A DNA stretch of 64,000 nt from Vagococcus zengguangii (lineage in GTDB: Bacteria > Bacillota > Bacilli > Lactobacillales > Vagococcaceae): assembly GCF_005145005.1 (NCBI RefSeq), contig NZ_CP039712.1, positions 465,001-529,000 on the forward strand, read 5' to 3'. Under the pieces are notes generated by a model. The model was given only the letters and a program-made list of their open reading frames with translations. It did no database searches and was not told the DNA's origin. Shown piece after piece: positions 37,113 through 45,756 of this stretch; positions within the stretch are counted from its first letter, which is position 1, and each line of letters starts with the position of its first letter. Made by a program: the position numbers and the translations under genes.

Positions 37113-38516
37113 ATGATTGACAAATTGTTAAGTAAAAGAGATCAGGAAAAGTATTTAATAATTAAGTTTATACAACAAAAAGGATACAATTATATAACGG
37201 AGGAAGAAGTTGCTGAGACTACAGGGTTAAGTTTAAAAAAAATACGTAATTTGACAGAACAAATTAAGGAAGATAGCAAGGCGATATATGGTGAAACGAA
37301 CGAGTTGCATAAAGCCCTCCAAATAAAGAATCGAACATATCATAAGTCTTTGGAATACAATCCGTATAATTATTTTAAGTTTTATTTGTCTAATACCTTA
37401 GCATGTCAATGGTTAATTAAGATGTATTTAGAGGAAGATATTATATTGGAATCTGATGCTAAAGGAAACAGAATGACTTTATCAACCATTTACAGGAAGT
37501 GGCACACGTTTCAAGAGACTATGTTATCTTTCAATTTGAAGATTGTCAAAACTAAACAACATCTTTATCGTTTAGATGGTGATGAAACCACAATTCGTTA
37601 TATATATTACTATATTTTTATGTTATTAGATTACCCTGTTTCTATTAGTTCAGAATGTGAAAAATTGATTTTCGAGCCATTCTACAAAGCACCCTTATCT
37701 AGTAGAGAAGGAGAGCTTGCGTCGGTTAAAATAATGCTATTAATTACATTAAATCGAGCAAAAAACTATCCGATTAATCCAGATAATCGTCATGATTTTT
37801 CGATTATTCAGTTGATTCATAGTAAGGATCAATTTATTGAGATGTTTAATACTACTTCTATCAAGGAACAAATACCTGAGAGTGACTTGAATCAAGAATT
37901 AGATTTTTTATATTTCTTCTTGAATGTGGAAAATACTTATAGCTATGTTACTTTTGATAGTGAAACCATAGGCATCTTTCCTTTTGCTGAGAATAAATAT
38001 ATTCAAATTACGAATGATATATATGTATATATATATGAAAAATTTGATATTCAACTAAATACAAATCAACTCTTTTCTTTTTATTTAAATTGTTATTTTG
38101 CCATTAGAAAAAGAGAAGTGTTTAATAGTATCGTAGATTTTAAATTGAGTGAGGCAATTTCAAGGGATTATGAGCTATTTAAGAAACAAATAGGTGACTA
38201 TCAATTTGAAAAACATCTTTCTTTAAAGCAACTTTATATCATCATACAGCCATTTCTGTTTCAGACTAAAAAGCAAATAAAAATATTGGTAATTAATCGT
38301 AATGGTGAAGCAGTTATAGAAACAATCGAACAAATGATTAAGAAATCAGCAGATTTTGAACCTCTTTTTGTTAAGAGAATATCTCAAAAACCAGATGTGA
38401 TTGTTACTGATGGACAAACGTTTGGTGCAAAAGATATTCCAACAGTTTGTTTGTCTCAAATACCTAATAAAGTCGAAATTTTTGAATTTATTCAAACAAT
38501 AGAAAACTTATTATAA
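37113..38516 (+). CDS. Mga/AtxA-like transcriptional regulator
   Basis: 467 residues. N-terminal helix-turn-helix domains (YITEEEVAETTGLSLKKIRNLTEQI, and MTLSTIYRKWHTFQETML) of the Mga/M-trans type. A helical PRD-like middle follows, and the C-terminal segment QIKILVINRNGEAVIETIEQ resembles a PTS EIIB domain. Such regulators activate surface-protein operons in response to sugar status. It follows the WxL operon in the same direction after a terminator, and probably controls that cluster. ATG at 37113 follows AAGGTGA; the GTG at 37104 overlaps that site. Confidence 0.82.
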   Translation: MIDKLLSKRDQEKYLIIKFIQQKGYNYITEEEVAETTGLSLKKIRNLTEQIKEDSKAIYGETNELHKALQIKNRTYHKSLEYNPYNYFKFYLSNTLACQWLIKMYLEEDIILESDAKGNRMTLSTIYRKWHTFQETMLSFNLKIVKTKQHLYRLDGDETTIRYIYYYIFMLLDYPVSISSECEKLIFEPFYKAPLSSREGELASVKIMLLITLNRAKNYPINPDNRHDFSIIQLIHSKDQFIEMFNTTSIKEQIPESDLNQELDFLYFFLNVENTYSYVTFDSETIGIFPFAENKYIQITNDIYVYIYEKFDIQLNTNQLFSFYLNCYFAIRKREVFNSIVDFKLSEAISRDYELFKKQIGDYQFEKHLSLKQLYIIIQPFLFQTKKQIKILVINRNGEAVIETIEQMIKKSADFEPLFVKRISQKPDVIVTDGQTFGAKDIPTVCLSQIPNKVEIFEFIQTIENLL

Positions 38517-38536
38517 AGATAGCTATTCTTATAGAT

Positions 38537-38587
38537 AAAAAGCCCTCTACAATTCAATGATAAATAATTCACCAATTGTAGGGGGCT
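38537..38587 (-). terminator. Terminator of the DsbA-family gene (minus strand)
   Basis: On the minus strand AGCCCCCTACAATT pairs with AATTGTAGAGGGCT (one wobble), followed by TTTTT. On the plus strand it is followed by A, so it serves the minus-strand gene, though it may also slow the Mga-like transcript. Confidence 0.8.
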
Positions 38588-38638
38588 AAAAAGTTTATTA
38601 CAATACTTTAATATGTTTTGTCTAAGTAATGCTAGTTA

Positions 38639-39244
38639 TTAAAATGTTTTAAATATCTCGTCACTACCTGTACCATTTAACAATACTCGGTCTTTATAGA
38701 AAGTTGGAACTGAGTGAATACCACGTTTTCCAGCTAAATGAATATCTGCTAAGACAGCTTGTTTGTATTGCTCAAAGTTTTGATGGAATAACTCAAGATC
38801 TAAACCTAAGTCAGTTAAAACACTTTCGATATAGTTGATGTCAAAATAATCTTTGCCATGTTCCCAGTGTCCTGCCATCACCGCGCGGAAATACTCAGCT
38901 TGTTTGCCTTGTTCAATCGCAAATTGGAAGCCAATATGAGCATTAATGGAATTAGTTGAAATAATATGTTCCACGTCATAATGTAAGCCTAATTCATTGG
39001 CAGCACGACCAATTCCGTCGTTGAAGAACGCAATATATTCTTCTTTGGAATTGAAATTTGAACTTTTTAGACGGTTTTCAACATAGTTTGGATGAGTATT
39101 GGCATCGTTTGGTTGTAGTTGGAAACTTCTAAAACGGAAGTTATCAAGTGGTTGGTTATTTTTTTCTAAAAACTGTAAGTATTTTTCCCCACCAAGGTAT
39201 GAAAAAGGGCAGGCAAAGTCGATATGAATCTCTAAGTTACTCAT
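38639..39244 (-). CDS. DsbA-family oxidoreductase, FrnE-like
   Basis: 201 residues of thioredoxin-fold DsbA type. The N-terminal motif DFACPFSYLGGEKY has the CPFS in place of the CPxC of true DsbA, so only one active-site Cys remains. The late motif GIHSVPTFYKDR carries the cis-Pro. FrnE-like proteins act as cytoplasmic disulfide isomerases or glutathione-transferase-like enzymes. There is no signal peptide. ATG at 39244 has GGAGG 7 bp before it; a TTG directly upstream is less likely. It lies between the Mga-like gene and the insertion sequence. Confidence 0.85.
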   Translation of the reverse strand: MSNLEIHIDFACPFSYLGGEKYLQFLEKNNQPLDNFRFRSFQLQPNDANTHPNYVENRLKSSNFNSKEEYIAFFNDGIGRAANELGLHYDVEHIISTNSINAHIGFQFAIEQGKQAEYFRAVMAGHWEHGKDYFDINYIESVLTDLGLDLELFHQNFEQYKQAVLADIHLAGKRGIHSVPTFYKDRVLLNGTGSDEIFKTF

Positions 39245-39365
39245 CAAAAAACCTCCATATAATTAGTATAAGATAACTATAAAATAGATAGGTTATTTAA
39301 GCAAGTGGTATGCTTACTTAATGTAAGTTTTTGTTCATATAGTTTATAAGAAAAAACACAAGTTA

Positions 39366-39390
39366 TGTAGTGAACCCCAAAAGTTAGACT
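39366..39390 (+). repeat. IS inverted repeat, orfB side
   Basis: Begins TGTAGTGAACCCCAAAAG and ends TTAGACT. A stem TCGGAG/CTCCGA (39395-39418) followed by TTTTTT on the plus strand lies just inside, between the end and orfB. Confidence 0.85.
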
Positions 39391-39427
39391 TTATTCGGAG
39401 TAGAGAAATCTGCTCCGATTTTTTATT

Positions 39428-40225
39428 TTATGCAGCTAATTTTAGTCGATAAGCCACTGGGCTTAAACCATCTAATTTCACTTTAATTCTCTTATGATTG
39501 TAGTAGTGAATCCATTTTTCTATTGCCTCTTTTAATTCTTCAAAACTATGAAAGACTTTACCATAATACATTTCTTGCTTTAATAACCCAAAGAAATTTT
39601 CCATTAGAGAATTGTCTAAACAGTTTCCCTTACGGGACATACTTTGGAATATTTTATTATCCTTTAGACATTTAGAATAATTTTTCATTTGATAAGCCCA
39701 TCCTTGATCAGAATGGAAAGTTCGACGATAGGGACAATCGCTTGTTCGTTCAATAGCTGCTAATTGAGCTTGCTCAATCGATTTTGCGTTCGGGTGATTA
39801 GAAATAGCGTAAGAAATAATTTCGCTATTGAACATGTCTAAGTAGGGATCTAAGTAGAGTTTTTTAACGGTTAAAATCCCATTATTTTTTTCATAGTATT
39901 TGAATTCCGTTGTATCAGTTGTGATTTTTTGATGAGGGATAGACGTATAGAATTTTCTGTGAATTCTATTTTTTGCTATTAGCCCTACTTTACCTTTATA
40001 TGAGCTATATTTACGAGACTTACGCATAAACTTAATGACTTTCAATCCTAATTTCTTCATAATTCTCAAAACTTTTTTATGGTTAACCGTTCTTCCTCGA
40101 GTTTTAAGTTCGTTGGTAATACGTCTATAACCATATCGTTCTTCATGTTCATAAAAAATACTGGTAATTTCTTCCTCTAATTCTTTCTTTGGATTATCCA
40201 TTTCAAAACGTTTTTGCCAATACAT
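39428..40225 (-). CDS. IS3-family transposase OrfB (DDE integrase)
   Basis: 265 residues from the first Met. HTH_21 region (EERYGYRRITNELKTRG) then the rve integrase core with the DDE residues in TTDTTEF, FHSDQGWAYQ and CLDNSLMENFFGLLKQE. The frame is open well upstream of this Met, overlapping orfA in the -1 frame, so the working transposase is probably an OrfAB fusion made by programmed -1 frameshifting. An A-run in CTAAGAAAAATGG (near 40339) is a candidate slip site. Confidence 0.93.
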   Translation of the reverse strand: MYWQKRFEMDNPKKELEEEITSIFYEHEERYGYRRITNELKTRGRTVNHKKVLRIMKKLGLKVIKFMRKSRKYSSYKGKVGLIAKNRIHRKFYTSIPHQKITTDTTEFKYYEKNNGILTVKKLYLDPYLDMFNSEIISYAISNHPNAKSIEQAQLAAIERTSDCPYRRTFHSDQGWAYQMKNYSKCLKDNKIFQSMSRKGNCLDNSLMENFFGLLKQEMYYGKVFHSFEELKEAIEKWIHYYNHKRIKVKLDGLSPVAYRLKLAA

Positions 40226-40266
40226 ATAAGTAGCTTTTGGGAATTCTAACTCTGTTAGAAGCTCAA

Positions 40267-40833
40267 CTAATTTGAATTGTCCTCGGAGGCTATGGATGAT
40301 TTTCGCAAGTGTTTCATTTGTTGTTGGGCTTCCATTTTTCTTAGCTTCCTCAATTCCTTTAAATAGGCATTCTGTATTTCTAATGAGCGAACTCGTTTTT
40401 CTAATTCTTCAATCCGCTCTTGATCTGTTTGATTAGCTGGGTATGCTGCTGATTTGTTAGTTTTTTTAGGCATATTAGTTGGTCGACCTTTCTTACTGGA
40501 AAGTCCTTGAATGCCATTCTCTCTGAACTTTTTTACCCATCCAGCTAAAAGAGAATAGTTTGTTATTCCTAAACCGTTGCTAATTTCACGATAGGATTTT
40601 CCGCTTGTTTCATATAACTCTATCGCATCTAACTTAAATTGAACAGAATAACTTTTATTTATTTGACTACGACGTAGTCCAGACTCACCAAATTCCTTAT
40701 AAGTACGTATCCAATGCTCAACTTGAGATTTATTTTTAATTTGGTACTTATTAGCTAAATATTGATAACCACCATAGCTTTTTAAATAATCTATAACTAC
40801 TTTCATTTTAAATTCTTCATCATATTTCACCAT
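40267..40833 (-). CDS. IS3-family OrfA (DNA-binding)
   Basis: 188 residues. Two helix-turn-helix segments (EFKMKVVIDYLKSYGGYQYLANKY and QFKLDAIELYETSGKSYREISNGLG), then a leucine-zipper-like C-terminus (ERIEELEKRVRSLEIQNAYLKEL). OrfA binds the element ends. ATG at 40833 follows GGGGGT, which lies within the arm of a hairpin formed with the element end. Confidence 0.9.
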   Translation of the reverse strand: MVKYDEEFKMKVVIDYLKSYGGYQYLANKYQIKNKSQVEHWIRTYKEFGESGLRRSQINKSYSVQFKLDAIELYETSGKSYREISNGLGITNYSLLAGWVKKFRENGIQGLSSKKGRPTNMPKKTNKSAAYPANQTDQERIEELEKRVRSLEIQNAYLKELRKLRKMEAQQQMKHLRKSSIASEDNSN

Positions 40834-40862
40834 AAAAAATACCCCCAAAAGTTAGATTTTTT

Positions 40863-40887
40863 GGTCTAACTTTTTTGGGGCAGTACA
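40863..40887 (-). repeat. IS inverted repeat, orfA side
   Basis: Read on the minus strand it begins TGTACTGCCCCAAAAAAG and ends TTAGACC. Its inner part pairs with 40852-40866 to form a hairpin just before orfA. Confidence 0.85.
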
Positions 40888-40937
40888 TTAGCCTCATAAC
40901 TAACTTGTGTTTAAATTTATGGTTACAATGGATAAGT

Positions 40938-41942
40938 TTAACTGAATAGAGTACCAAAGAAGTTGCTAATTTTATTCCATAAGTTTGTTAGGAAACCTTG
41001 TGTTTCTTCACTTGATAATTTATCTTTAGCGTTGTTTAAAAATTCTTTCCCGTTATCCATGATATCATCTTTTAAGTTGTTTAATTGTTCTTTTAACTGT
41101 TCGTTATCAATCGATGGCGAATTTTGGAACGCAATCATTGTCTCAATGATTTTTTCTTTTTGTTCTGGTGTCACGAAGTTCTCTAGTTGCTGGTTAGCCA
41201 ATTCTTTATCCACAATCGTGGTGATTTTTTCTTTAGCTTGGTCAGCTGACATTTTATCTAATTTGTCATTGATTTTTTGCAACTCTAATTTAATATCGGC
41301 CATTGCAACAGCTAGATTTTCATCTGAGAATTGGTCGTTACCGCTATTACTATTAGTGATATCAGCTGTCACGGAACTTTCTTGTTGAGCAACTTCACGA
41401 TTTTGGTCGCGCTCATGTTGTTCTTCTTCAGTGGTTGCAGGATCAACTTCATCGTAAATTTTGTAAATGCCTGCCAATGCACCACTTCCGTCCATAACGC
41501 GGACACTTGCGATTTTAATATCAGCGTCAAAAATACCTGATGTAATGGCAGCATTACGATAGTTTGCTTCGGTACGCGCGGTAATATTTTTGGGTGTCAC
41601 GATTTCGACATTCACACCATCACCGTCGTTTGTTCTGACGATATAGGCACTACTATAGGCTTTTGAAGCGCTCGTGAATTCTGGAACATCCGTTACATAT
41701 TTTACTAAGTCATCCCCATTTACGATAAATGAGTTATAAGATGAATCTTTATTGATTCCTAATAAGGTTAAAGTACTTTGCTGTTCTTCATTAGTTAGGC
41801 CATTTCCTAGGGCGACGTTTGGCACGTTCCAGCCTTCATTTTTTGCTTGAGCTGAGCTTGTGTCACTAGCTAAAGCGATGTTGGATGCCAGGAAACTCGC
41901 AATAATGGTCGTTGTGGCAAATAATTGTTTAGTTAATTTCAT
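40938..41942 (-). CDS. Secreted DUF1002 protein
   Basis: 334 residues. Signal peptide (MKLTKQLFATTTIIASFLASNIALA) then a DUF1002 domain (VALGNGLTNEEQQSTLTLLGI..., YSSAYIVRT, ITARTEANYRNAAITSGI). The C-terminal half is acidic and helical and ends in a short amphipathic segment. Function of DUF1002 is unknown. GGAGG precedes the ATG at good spacing. Its terminator has been split by the IS, so transcripts should now run into the element in the same direction as the transposase genes. Confidence 0.85.
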   Translation of the reverse strand: MKLTKQLFATTTIIASFLASNIALASDTSSAQAKNEGWNVPNVALGNGLTNEEQQSTLTLLGINKDSSYNSFIVNGDDLVKYVTDVPEFTSASKAYSSAYIVRTNDGDGVNVEIVTPKNITARTEANYRNAAITSGIFDADIKIASVRVMDGSGALAGIYKIYDEVDPATTEEEQHERDQNREVAQQESSVTADITNSNSGNDQFSDENLAVAMADIKLELQKINDKLDKMSADQAKEKITTIVDKELANQQLENFVTPEQKEKIIETMIAFQNSPSIDNEQLKEQLNNLKDDIMDNGKEFLNNAKDKLSSEETQGFLTNLWNKISNFFGTLFS

Positions 41943-42093
41943 AGTGATACCTCCTGCGTTTATTATACGTCAAGTCCGTTTTAAATCAAAAATATCATCT
42001 GTATCTTAAAAAAATCCTAAAATTTAAACTAAGCAAATGAAGCCATTTTTAGTTATAATATATAGGTTAGTATTTAGAGAGTAGGGGAGAATA

Positions 42094-43398
42094 ATGGATA
42101 ATTATTTAGAGATGTATGCAAATTGGTACCCACAAACGTATCAGTTACGCCATTATCCAATGCAAAGTACCACCGCCACCGCTTTATCGGTTAAGAAACG
42201 TACAGAAGTTTATCGTACGTTGACGTCAGAACAGCAAGCCCTTTTAAATAAACATCGTAAATTTAAAATTCGCTCGCTATTTCTGAAAAATAATTATTTA
42301 AATGATTCCGAGTGGGTCTTTGAAACAGTCAACACGGATTGGTCCTATGACCGTAAAGAAAAGAGCTATCACTTGTTTTGTGATTGTGGGAAGGCATTGA
42401 AATATCAATTTGTCTTGAAATCAACCAAAAGTAAAAAGAAAATTAAACTAGGTATTTCTCATTTTGCTGATCATTTGGGGATTTCGCAAGTTGTTGCAAA
42501 TGAAATTAAAACAGGTGTTAATCACATCGACCTTGCCTTAGATGAGTTGTTGTGGCTGAAAGATCGTGGTTATACCTTTCCAGAGGATTTGTGGAAAAAA
42601 TATGCCTTCGCTTTGTATCGCAATAATACGTTGAAACGACCGGTGCATTTTAATCAACGTCTAGCGCAACGTGTGTTAGAGTTTCGAGAAATTAAGATGC
42701 CGATTTTTATTGCTGATTATCGCGCACTCCTAGATGAAATTGCGAAAGTTAACAAGCAAGTCTTTGATACCAATGAGCGTAATTTCGTGGCAAATCAAGA
42801 GGTGTTTGAAGCGTATTTTCGTGACTTAACAGGTGACATGAAGCAAGGTTATTTCAAACCAGATTACTTTTTTAACCGTAAATTCACGTTTGAGCCCACA
42901 CTTGATTCAACTAAAAAAGGTAGAAAAGTCGCGCTAGAGGGTCATGATTTTATTGAATTATTACATTTACTAAAACAAATCGAACAAGCCAATGATGAGA
43001 CGGGATTAGTGTTGTTTAAGAGTTATTTAGAAAAGAATCAACGTCTGATTATGGATCTTGACTTATATTGGATGATGTATGCAAAATTTAAGAAATATCA
43101 GTTCAAAGAAAATTTCTTTTTAGGTATTCCAAAAGTTTATCGTAACGGGTTATTACGAGCGTTGCGTGTTAAGGAACCAGTCAAAAAAGTAGCCAAACCT
43201 GAGACGACTACTACGAAATTGGTGAAAGAATCAAAAAAAGAGCAGACCAATCAAACGCTAGTGGTTCATTCCAAAACTAATAAAAAGCCATCAGTTAAGC
43301 CCGCCACTAAGCAACTGTTGGACTTATGGCAACATATTGATCAGGCGGAACAAGCGACTGTTTTAAAAGAATTTTTGGAAAATATTAATAAAGGCTAG
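42094..43398 (+). CDS. Unknown protein with CxCG motif
   Basis: 434 residues, not assigned to a named family. The N-terminal part has FCDCGKALKYQF (about residues 90-101) followed by LGISHFADHLGI (about 118-129), a spaced Cys/His set that could bind zinc. The middle is helical and rich in aromatic and basic residues. The C-terminus (about 365-410) is a Lys/Thr-rich low-complexity linker ending in a short helix. No signal peptide or membrane segment. It seems monocistronic. A nucleic-acid-binding role is possible from charge and motif only. Confidence 0.75.
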   Translation: MDNYLEMYANWYPQTYQLRHYPMQSTTATALSVKKRTEVYRTLTSEQQALLNKHRKFKIRSLFLKNNYLNDSEWVFETVNTDWSYDRKEKSYHLFCDCGKALKYQFVLKSTKSKKKIKLGISHFADHLGISQVVANEIKTGVNHIDLALDELLWLKDRGYTFPEDLWKKYAFALYRNNTLKRPVHFNQRLAQRVLEFREIKMPIFIADYRALLDEIAKVNKQVFDTNERNFVANQEVFEAYFRDLTGDMKQGYFKPDYFFNRKFTFEPTLDSTKKGRKVALEGHDFIELLHLLKQIEQANDETGLVLFKSYLEKNQRLIMDLDLYWMMYAKFKKYQFKENFFLGIPKVYRNGLLRALRVKEPVKKVAKPETTTTKLVKESKKEQTNQTLVVHSKTNKKPSVKPATKQLLDLWQHIDQAEQATVLKEFLENINKG

Positions 43399-43524
43399 CT
43401 TATCGTTTAATTATGTGTTATTATAAATAAGTAATATTTTTTAAAAGTCATGGAGCCAATGTTTTCGATGTTATCTCTTAATGAATTTTAGATTTTACAA
43501 TAATTTATAGGAGGTAATTTCATT

Positions 43525-43725
43525 ATGGAAACTGGTACAGTTAAATGGTTTAACGCTGAAAAAGGTTTTGGGTTTATCACTCAAAGCAACGGTCAAGACG
43601 TATTTGCTCACTTCTCAGCTATTCAAGGCGAAGGATTCAAATCTCTTGAAGAAGGTCAAGCAGTAACATTTGATGTTGAATCATCAGATCGCGGACCTCA
43701 AGCCGTAAACATCGTTAAAGCTTAA
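43525..43725 (+). CDS. csp: Cold-shock domain protein
   Basis: A 66-residue cold-shock domain RNA chaperone. RNP-1 is KGFGFIT and RNP-2 VFAHFSAI. A strong AGGAGG precedes the ATG. The 126-bp stretch before it (43399-43524) is AT-rich and likely an untranslated leader, as in thermosensing csp mRNAs. A terminator follows. Confidence 0.94.
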   Translation: METGTVKWFNAEKGFGFITQSNGQDVFAHFSAIQGEGFKSLEEGQAVTFDVESSDRGPQAVNIVKA

Positions 43726-43757
43726 TTTTAAACTTTAAAATTAAATTAATGAATAAT

Positions 43758-43797
43758 AAAACCGTTCAATTCTCATTGAGGATTGAACGGTTTTTTG
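43758..43797. terminator. Bidirectional terminator between csp and menC
   Basis: AAAACCGTTCAAT pairs with ATTGAACGGTTTT, with A-tract and T-tract flanks, between convergent genes. Confidence 0.92.
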
Positions 43798-43801
43798 TAT
43801 T

Positions 43802-44908
43802 TTATAAACATTGATGGTCAATTAAATGACGTGTGATAACCTCATGATTTAATTGAACGCCACTACCAGCTGCTGTGGGGCGTAGTATTTTACCGTTACT
43901 AATTTTGAATGGCTGGGTGATGACGTCTTCATAAAAATAACGATCAGAAGCTGATATATCACCAGGAAATGTTAAACTCATTTGAGCAGCAAATTGTAAG
44001 TTTAAGGCTCTGCCAACTCCTGATTCATACATGCCACCTAACCAGACAAGTAGATCGTGCTTACGGCAATAGTCTAAAATTTTAAAGGCTTCCATTAATC
44101 CCCCAACTCGAGGTATTTTTAAATTTATCGCACGACAACTATGCAATTGGTGCGATAATTCAACATCCTTGAGGCTCTTAATGTTTTCATCTAAACAAAT
44201 AGTCGTGGCTAATTCTTGCTGTAAGGTCGCGTGGTCGAGAAAATCATTATCGGCAAAAGGTTGCTCAATCATTTCTAATTGATAAGCATCAAGTTGTTTC
44301 AAATGTTGACTATCGCTTAGAGAGTAGGCAGAGTTTGCATCGACCATTAGCTTTAAATCTGGGAAATGCTGACGTAATGTTTTGACTGGAATCATGTCGT
44401 AACCAGGCTTAATTTTTAGTTTAACCCTTGTATAACCTTCTGCAATGAAATTCGCCACTGTCTGTACGAGTTGTGTCATATCTTCGATAATTCCAATACT
44501 CACCCCAACTGCTACTTCATTATGTAAAGCTTCAGGCATTAACGTTCCTAAGTTTTGATTAGTACGACGAGCATATAAATCCCAAACCGCCGTTTCCAAA
44601 CACGCTTTTGCCATCTCGTTTCCTTTAATCGAGCTGAATAATTCATACACCTCGCTTGGATGACTAAGTGTAGTCTTTTTTAGTAGAGGGACTAAAAACT
44701 GTTGAGCGATTAAGCGAGAACTGGCAAGAGACTCGTATGTATATTCCGGCGTCGCGAGTGTGACTAATTCGCCGTAGCCTTGCGTGCCAAGTTCATCGGT
44801 TAGTACAATCAAATCAAAGGCTTTTTCTTTTAATTCCCCGTAACTTGTTTTGAAAGGTGCTTTTAAAGGAAGCGCCAGTTGATACCAATCAATTTGTTTA
44901 ATTTGCAT
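43802..44908 (-). CDS. menC: o-Succinylbenzoate synthase
   Basis: A 368-residue enolase-superfamily enzyme dehydrating SHCHC to o-succinylbenzoate in menaquinone synthesis. Catalytic KLKIKPG (KxK), metal ligands in MVDANSAY and EQPFADND, and the second-side Lys in LKIPRVGG. ATG at 44908 follows GGAGG; upstream in-frame sequence is the menH end. It is the last gene of the men operon and overlaps menH by 11 bp. Confidence 0.93.
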   Translation of the reverse strand: MQIKQIDWYQLALPLKAPFKTSYGELKEKAFDLIVLTDELGTQGYGELVTLATPEYTYESLASSRLIAQQFLVPLLKKTTLSHPSEVYELFSSIKGNEMAKACLETAVWDLYARRTNQNLGTLMPEALHNEVAVGVSIGIIEDMTQLVQTVANFIAEGYTRVKLKIKPGYDMIPVKTLRQHFPDLKLMVDANSAYSLSDSQHLKQLDAYQLEMIEQPFADNDFLDHATLQQELATTICLDENIKSLKDVELSHQLHSCRAINLKIPRVGGLMEAFKILDYCRKHDLLVWLGGMYESGVGRALNLQFAAQMSLTFPGDISASDRYFYEDVITQPFKISNGKILRPTAAGSGVQLNHEVITRHLIDHQCL

Positions 44909-45755
44909 GAGGTACCTCCAAGAGTATATGATGAATGATTTTTTTGAAAATTTCTGGTCGTTCAAGGTGCACACAATGACCAGTGTTTGCCACAGTCGTC
45001 ACCTGTAGTTGTGGTTGGATACGTTTCATCTCACTAGCGATTTTAACAAATTTATTATCGAGCTCTCCGACAATTAAGTGAATGTTTGGTTCAGTTAAGT
45101 TGGCTAAGGTGTCCCAGTAAGAAGGTTGTCGTCCAGTTCCCATATACTGCAAGCTACACGCTAAACCAACCTTTTGCTGGGTTAATCGTTCATTACGCAC
45201 AGCTTGTTGCACGTCAAGTGATAGTTGTTTTTGAGTATTAAACAATGGAATATTTTGCCAAAAGTCGACAAAGTCAGTTAAAGGTTGATTGATTAAGCGG
45301 CCAGCTAAACGTTGGTCGCTTATTTTGCGCGCCTTGCGTTCTTCCTCAGTTTTTAAACCAGGTGAACCACTTTCTAAAATGATGTGTTCAAACCGTGCCG
45401 GCATTAGCGTGGCTAATCCAAGCGCTAAACGAGCGCCCATTGAATAACCGAGCAAACTGACGCGTTGCAAGGATAAACACTCTAATAATTGAATTAAATC
45501 ATTCAAAACTTGCTCAAACTGGTAACGGTAAGGATGAACAAAGACGCTTGATTGACCGTGTCCGAGAATGTCAACGAGTAAATAGTTATAAGTCGGTGTG
45601 GTTATATTGGGTGCATTGTCATTTTCATCGACTAAAAAACGGAATGTTTCACTCGTACCTGTAAAGCCATGCAAACAGACCAGAGTTGGTTGATTTTTAA
45701 CGAAAGGGGCTAGCCATTCGTAATGATAGGCTACCCCGTTAATTAATTGTTTCAT
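44898..45755 (-). CDS. menH: SHCHC synthase (MenH), alpha/beta hydrolase
   Basis: A 285-residue alpha/beta-hydrolase that eliminates pyruvate from SEPHCHC. Nucleophile Ser in LLGYSMGARLALG, oxyanion segment LVCLHGFTGT, catalytic His in NTGHCVHLE and Asp in VGELDNKF. ATG at 45755 (MKQLINGVAYHYEW) follows AAGGAAG; earlier in-frame sequence belongs to the menD end. It is placed directly after menD (1-bp gap). Confidence 0.92.
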   Translation of the reverse strand: MKQLINGVAYHYEWLAPFVKNQPTLVCLHGFTGTSETFRFLVDENDNAPNITTPTYNYLLVDILGHGQSSVFVHPYRYQFEQVLNDLIQLLECLSLQRVSLLGYSMGARLALGLATLMPARFEHIILESGSPGLKTEEERKARKISDQRLAGRLINQPLTDFVDFWQNIPLFNTQKQLSLDVQQAVRNERLTQQKVGLACSLQYMGTGRQPSYWDTLANLTEPNIHLIVGELDNKFVKIASEMKRIQPQLQVTTVANTGHCVHLERPEIFKKIIHHILLEVPHAN

Positions 45756-45756
45756 A

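Larger units (their letters stand above)
39366..40887 (-). mobile_element. Intact IS3-family (IS150-group-like) insertion sequence
   Basis: A 1522-bp element bounded by imperfect inverted repeats of about 25 bp (left 39366-39390; right 40863-40887; 19 of 25 positions match), both starting TGTA. A 3-bp target duplication TTA flanks it (39363-39365 and 40888-40890). It carries orfA and orfB on the minus strand in the usual IS3 arrangement. Both ORFs and both ends are intact, so it may be active. It is inserted in the terminator of the DUF1002 gene. Confidence 0.93.
39354..40912 (-). terminator. Terminator of the DUF1002 gene, split by the insertion sequence
   Basis: The left half AAACACAAGTTA (39354-39365) and right half TAACTTGTGTTT (40901-40912) are perfect 12-base complements now 1.5 kb apart. 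Without the IS and one TTA copy they form a 12-bp stem with a 10-base loop, followed on the minus strand by TTTTTT: a standard terminator for the gene at 40938-41942. Confidence 0.85.

Noticed and set aside
40963-41388. A plus-strand 141-codon frame opposite the DUF1002 gene
   Set aside because: The minus-strand protein has a signal peptide, ribosome site and known domain, while the antisense frame has none.
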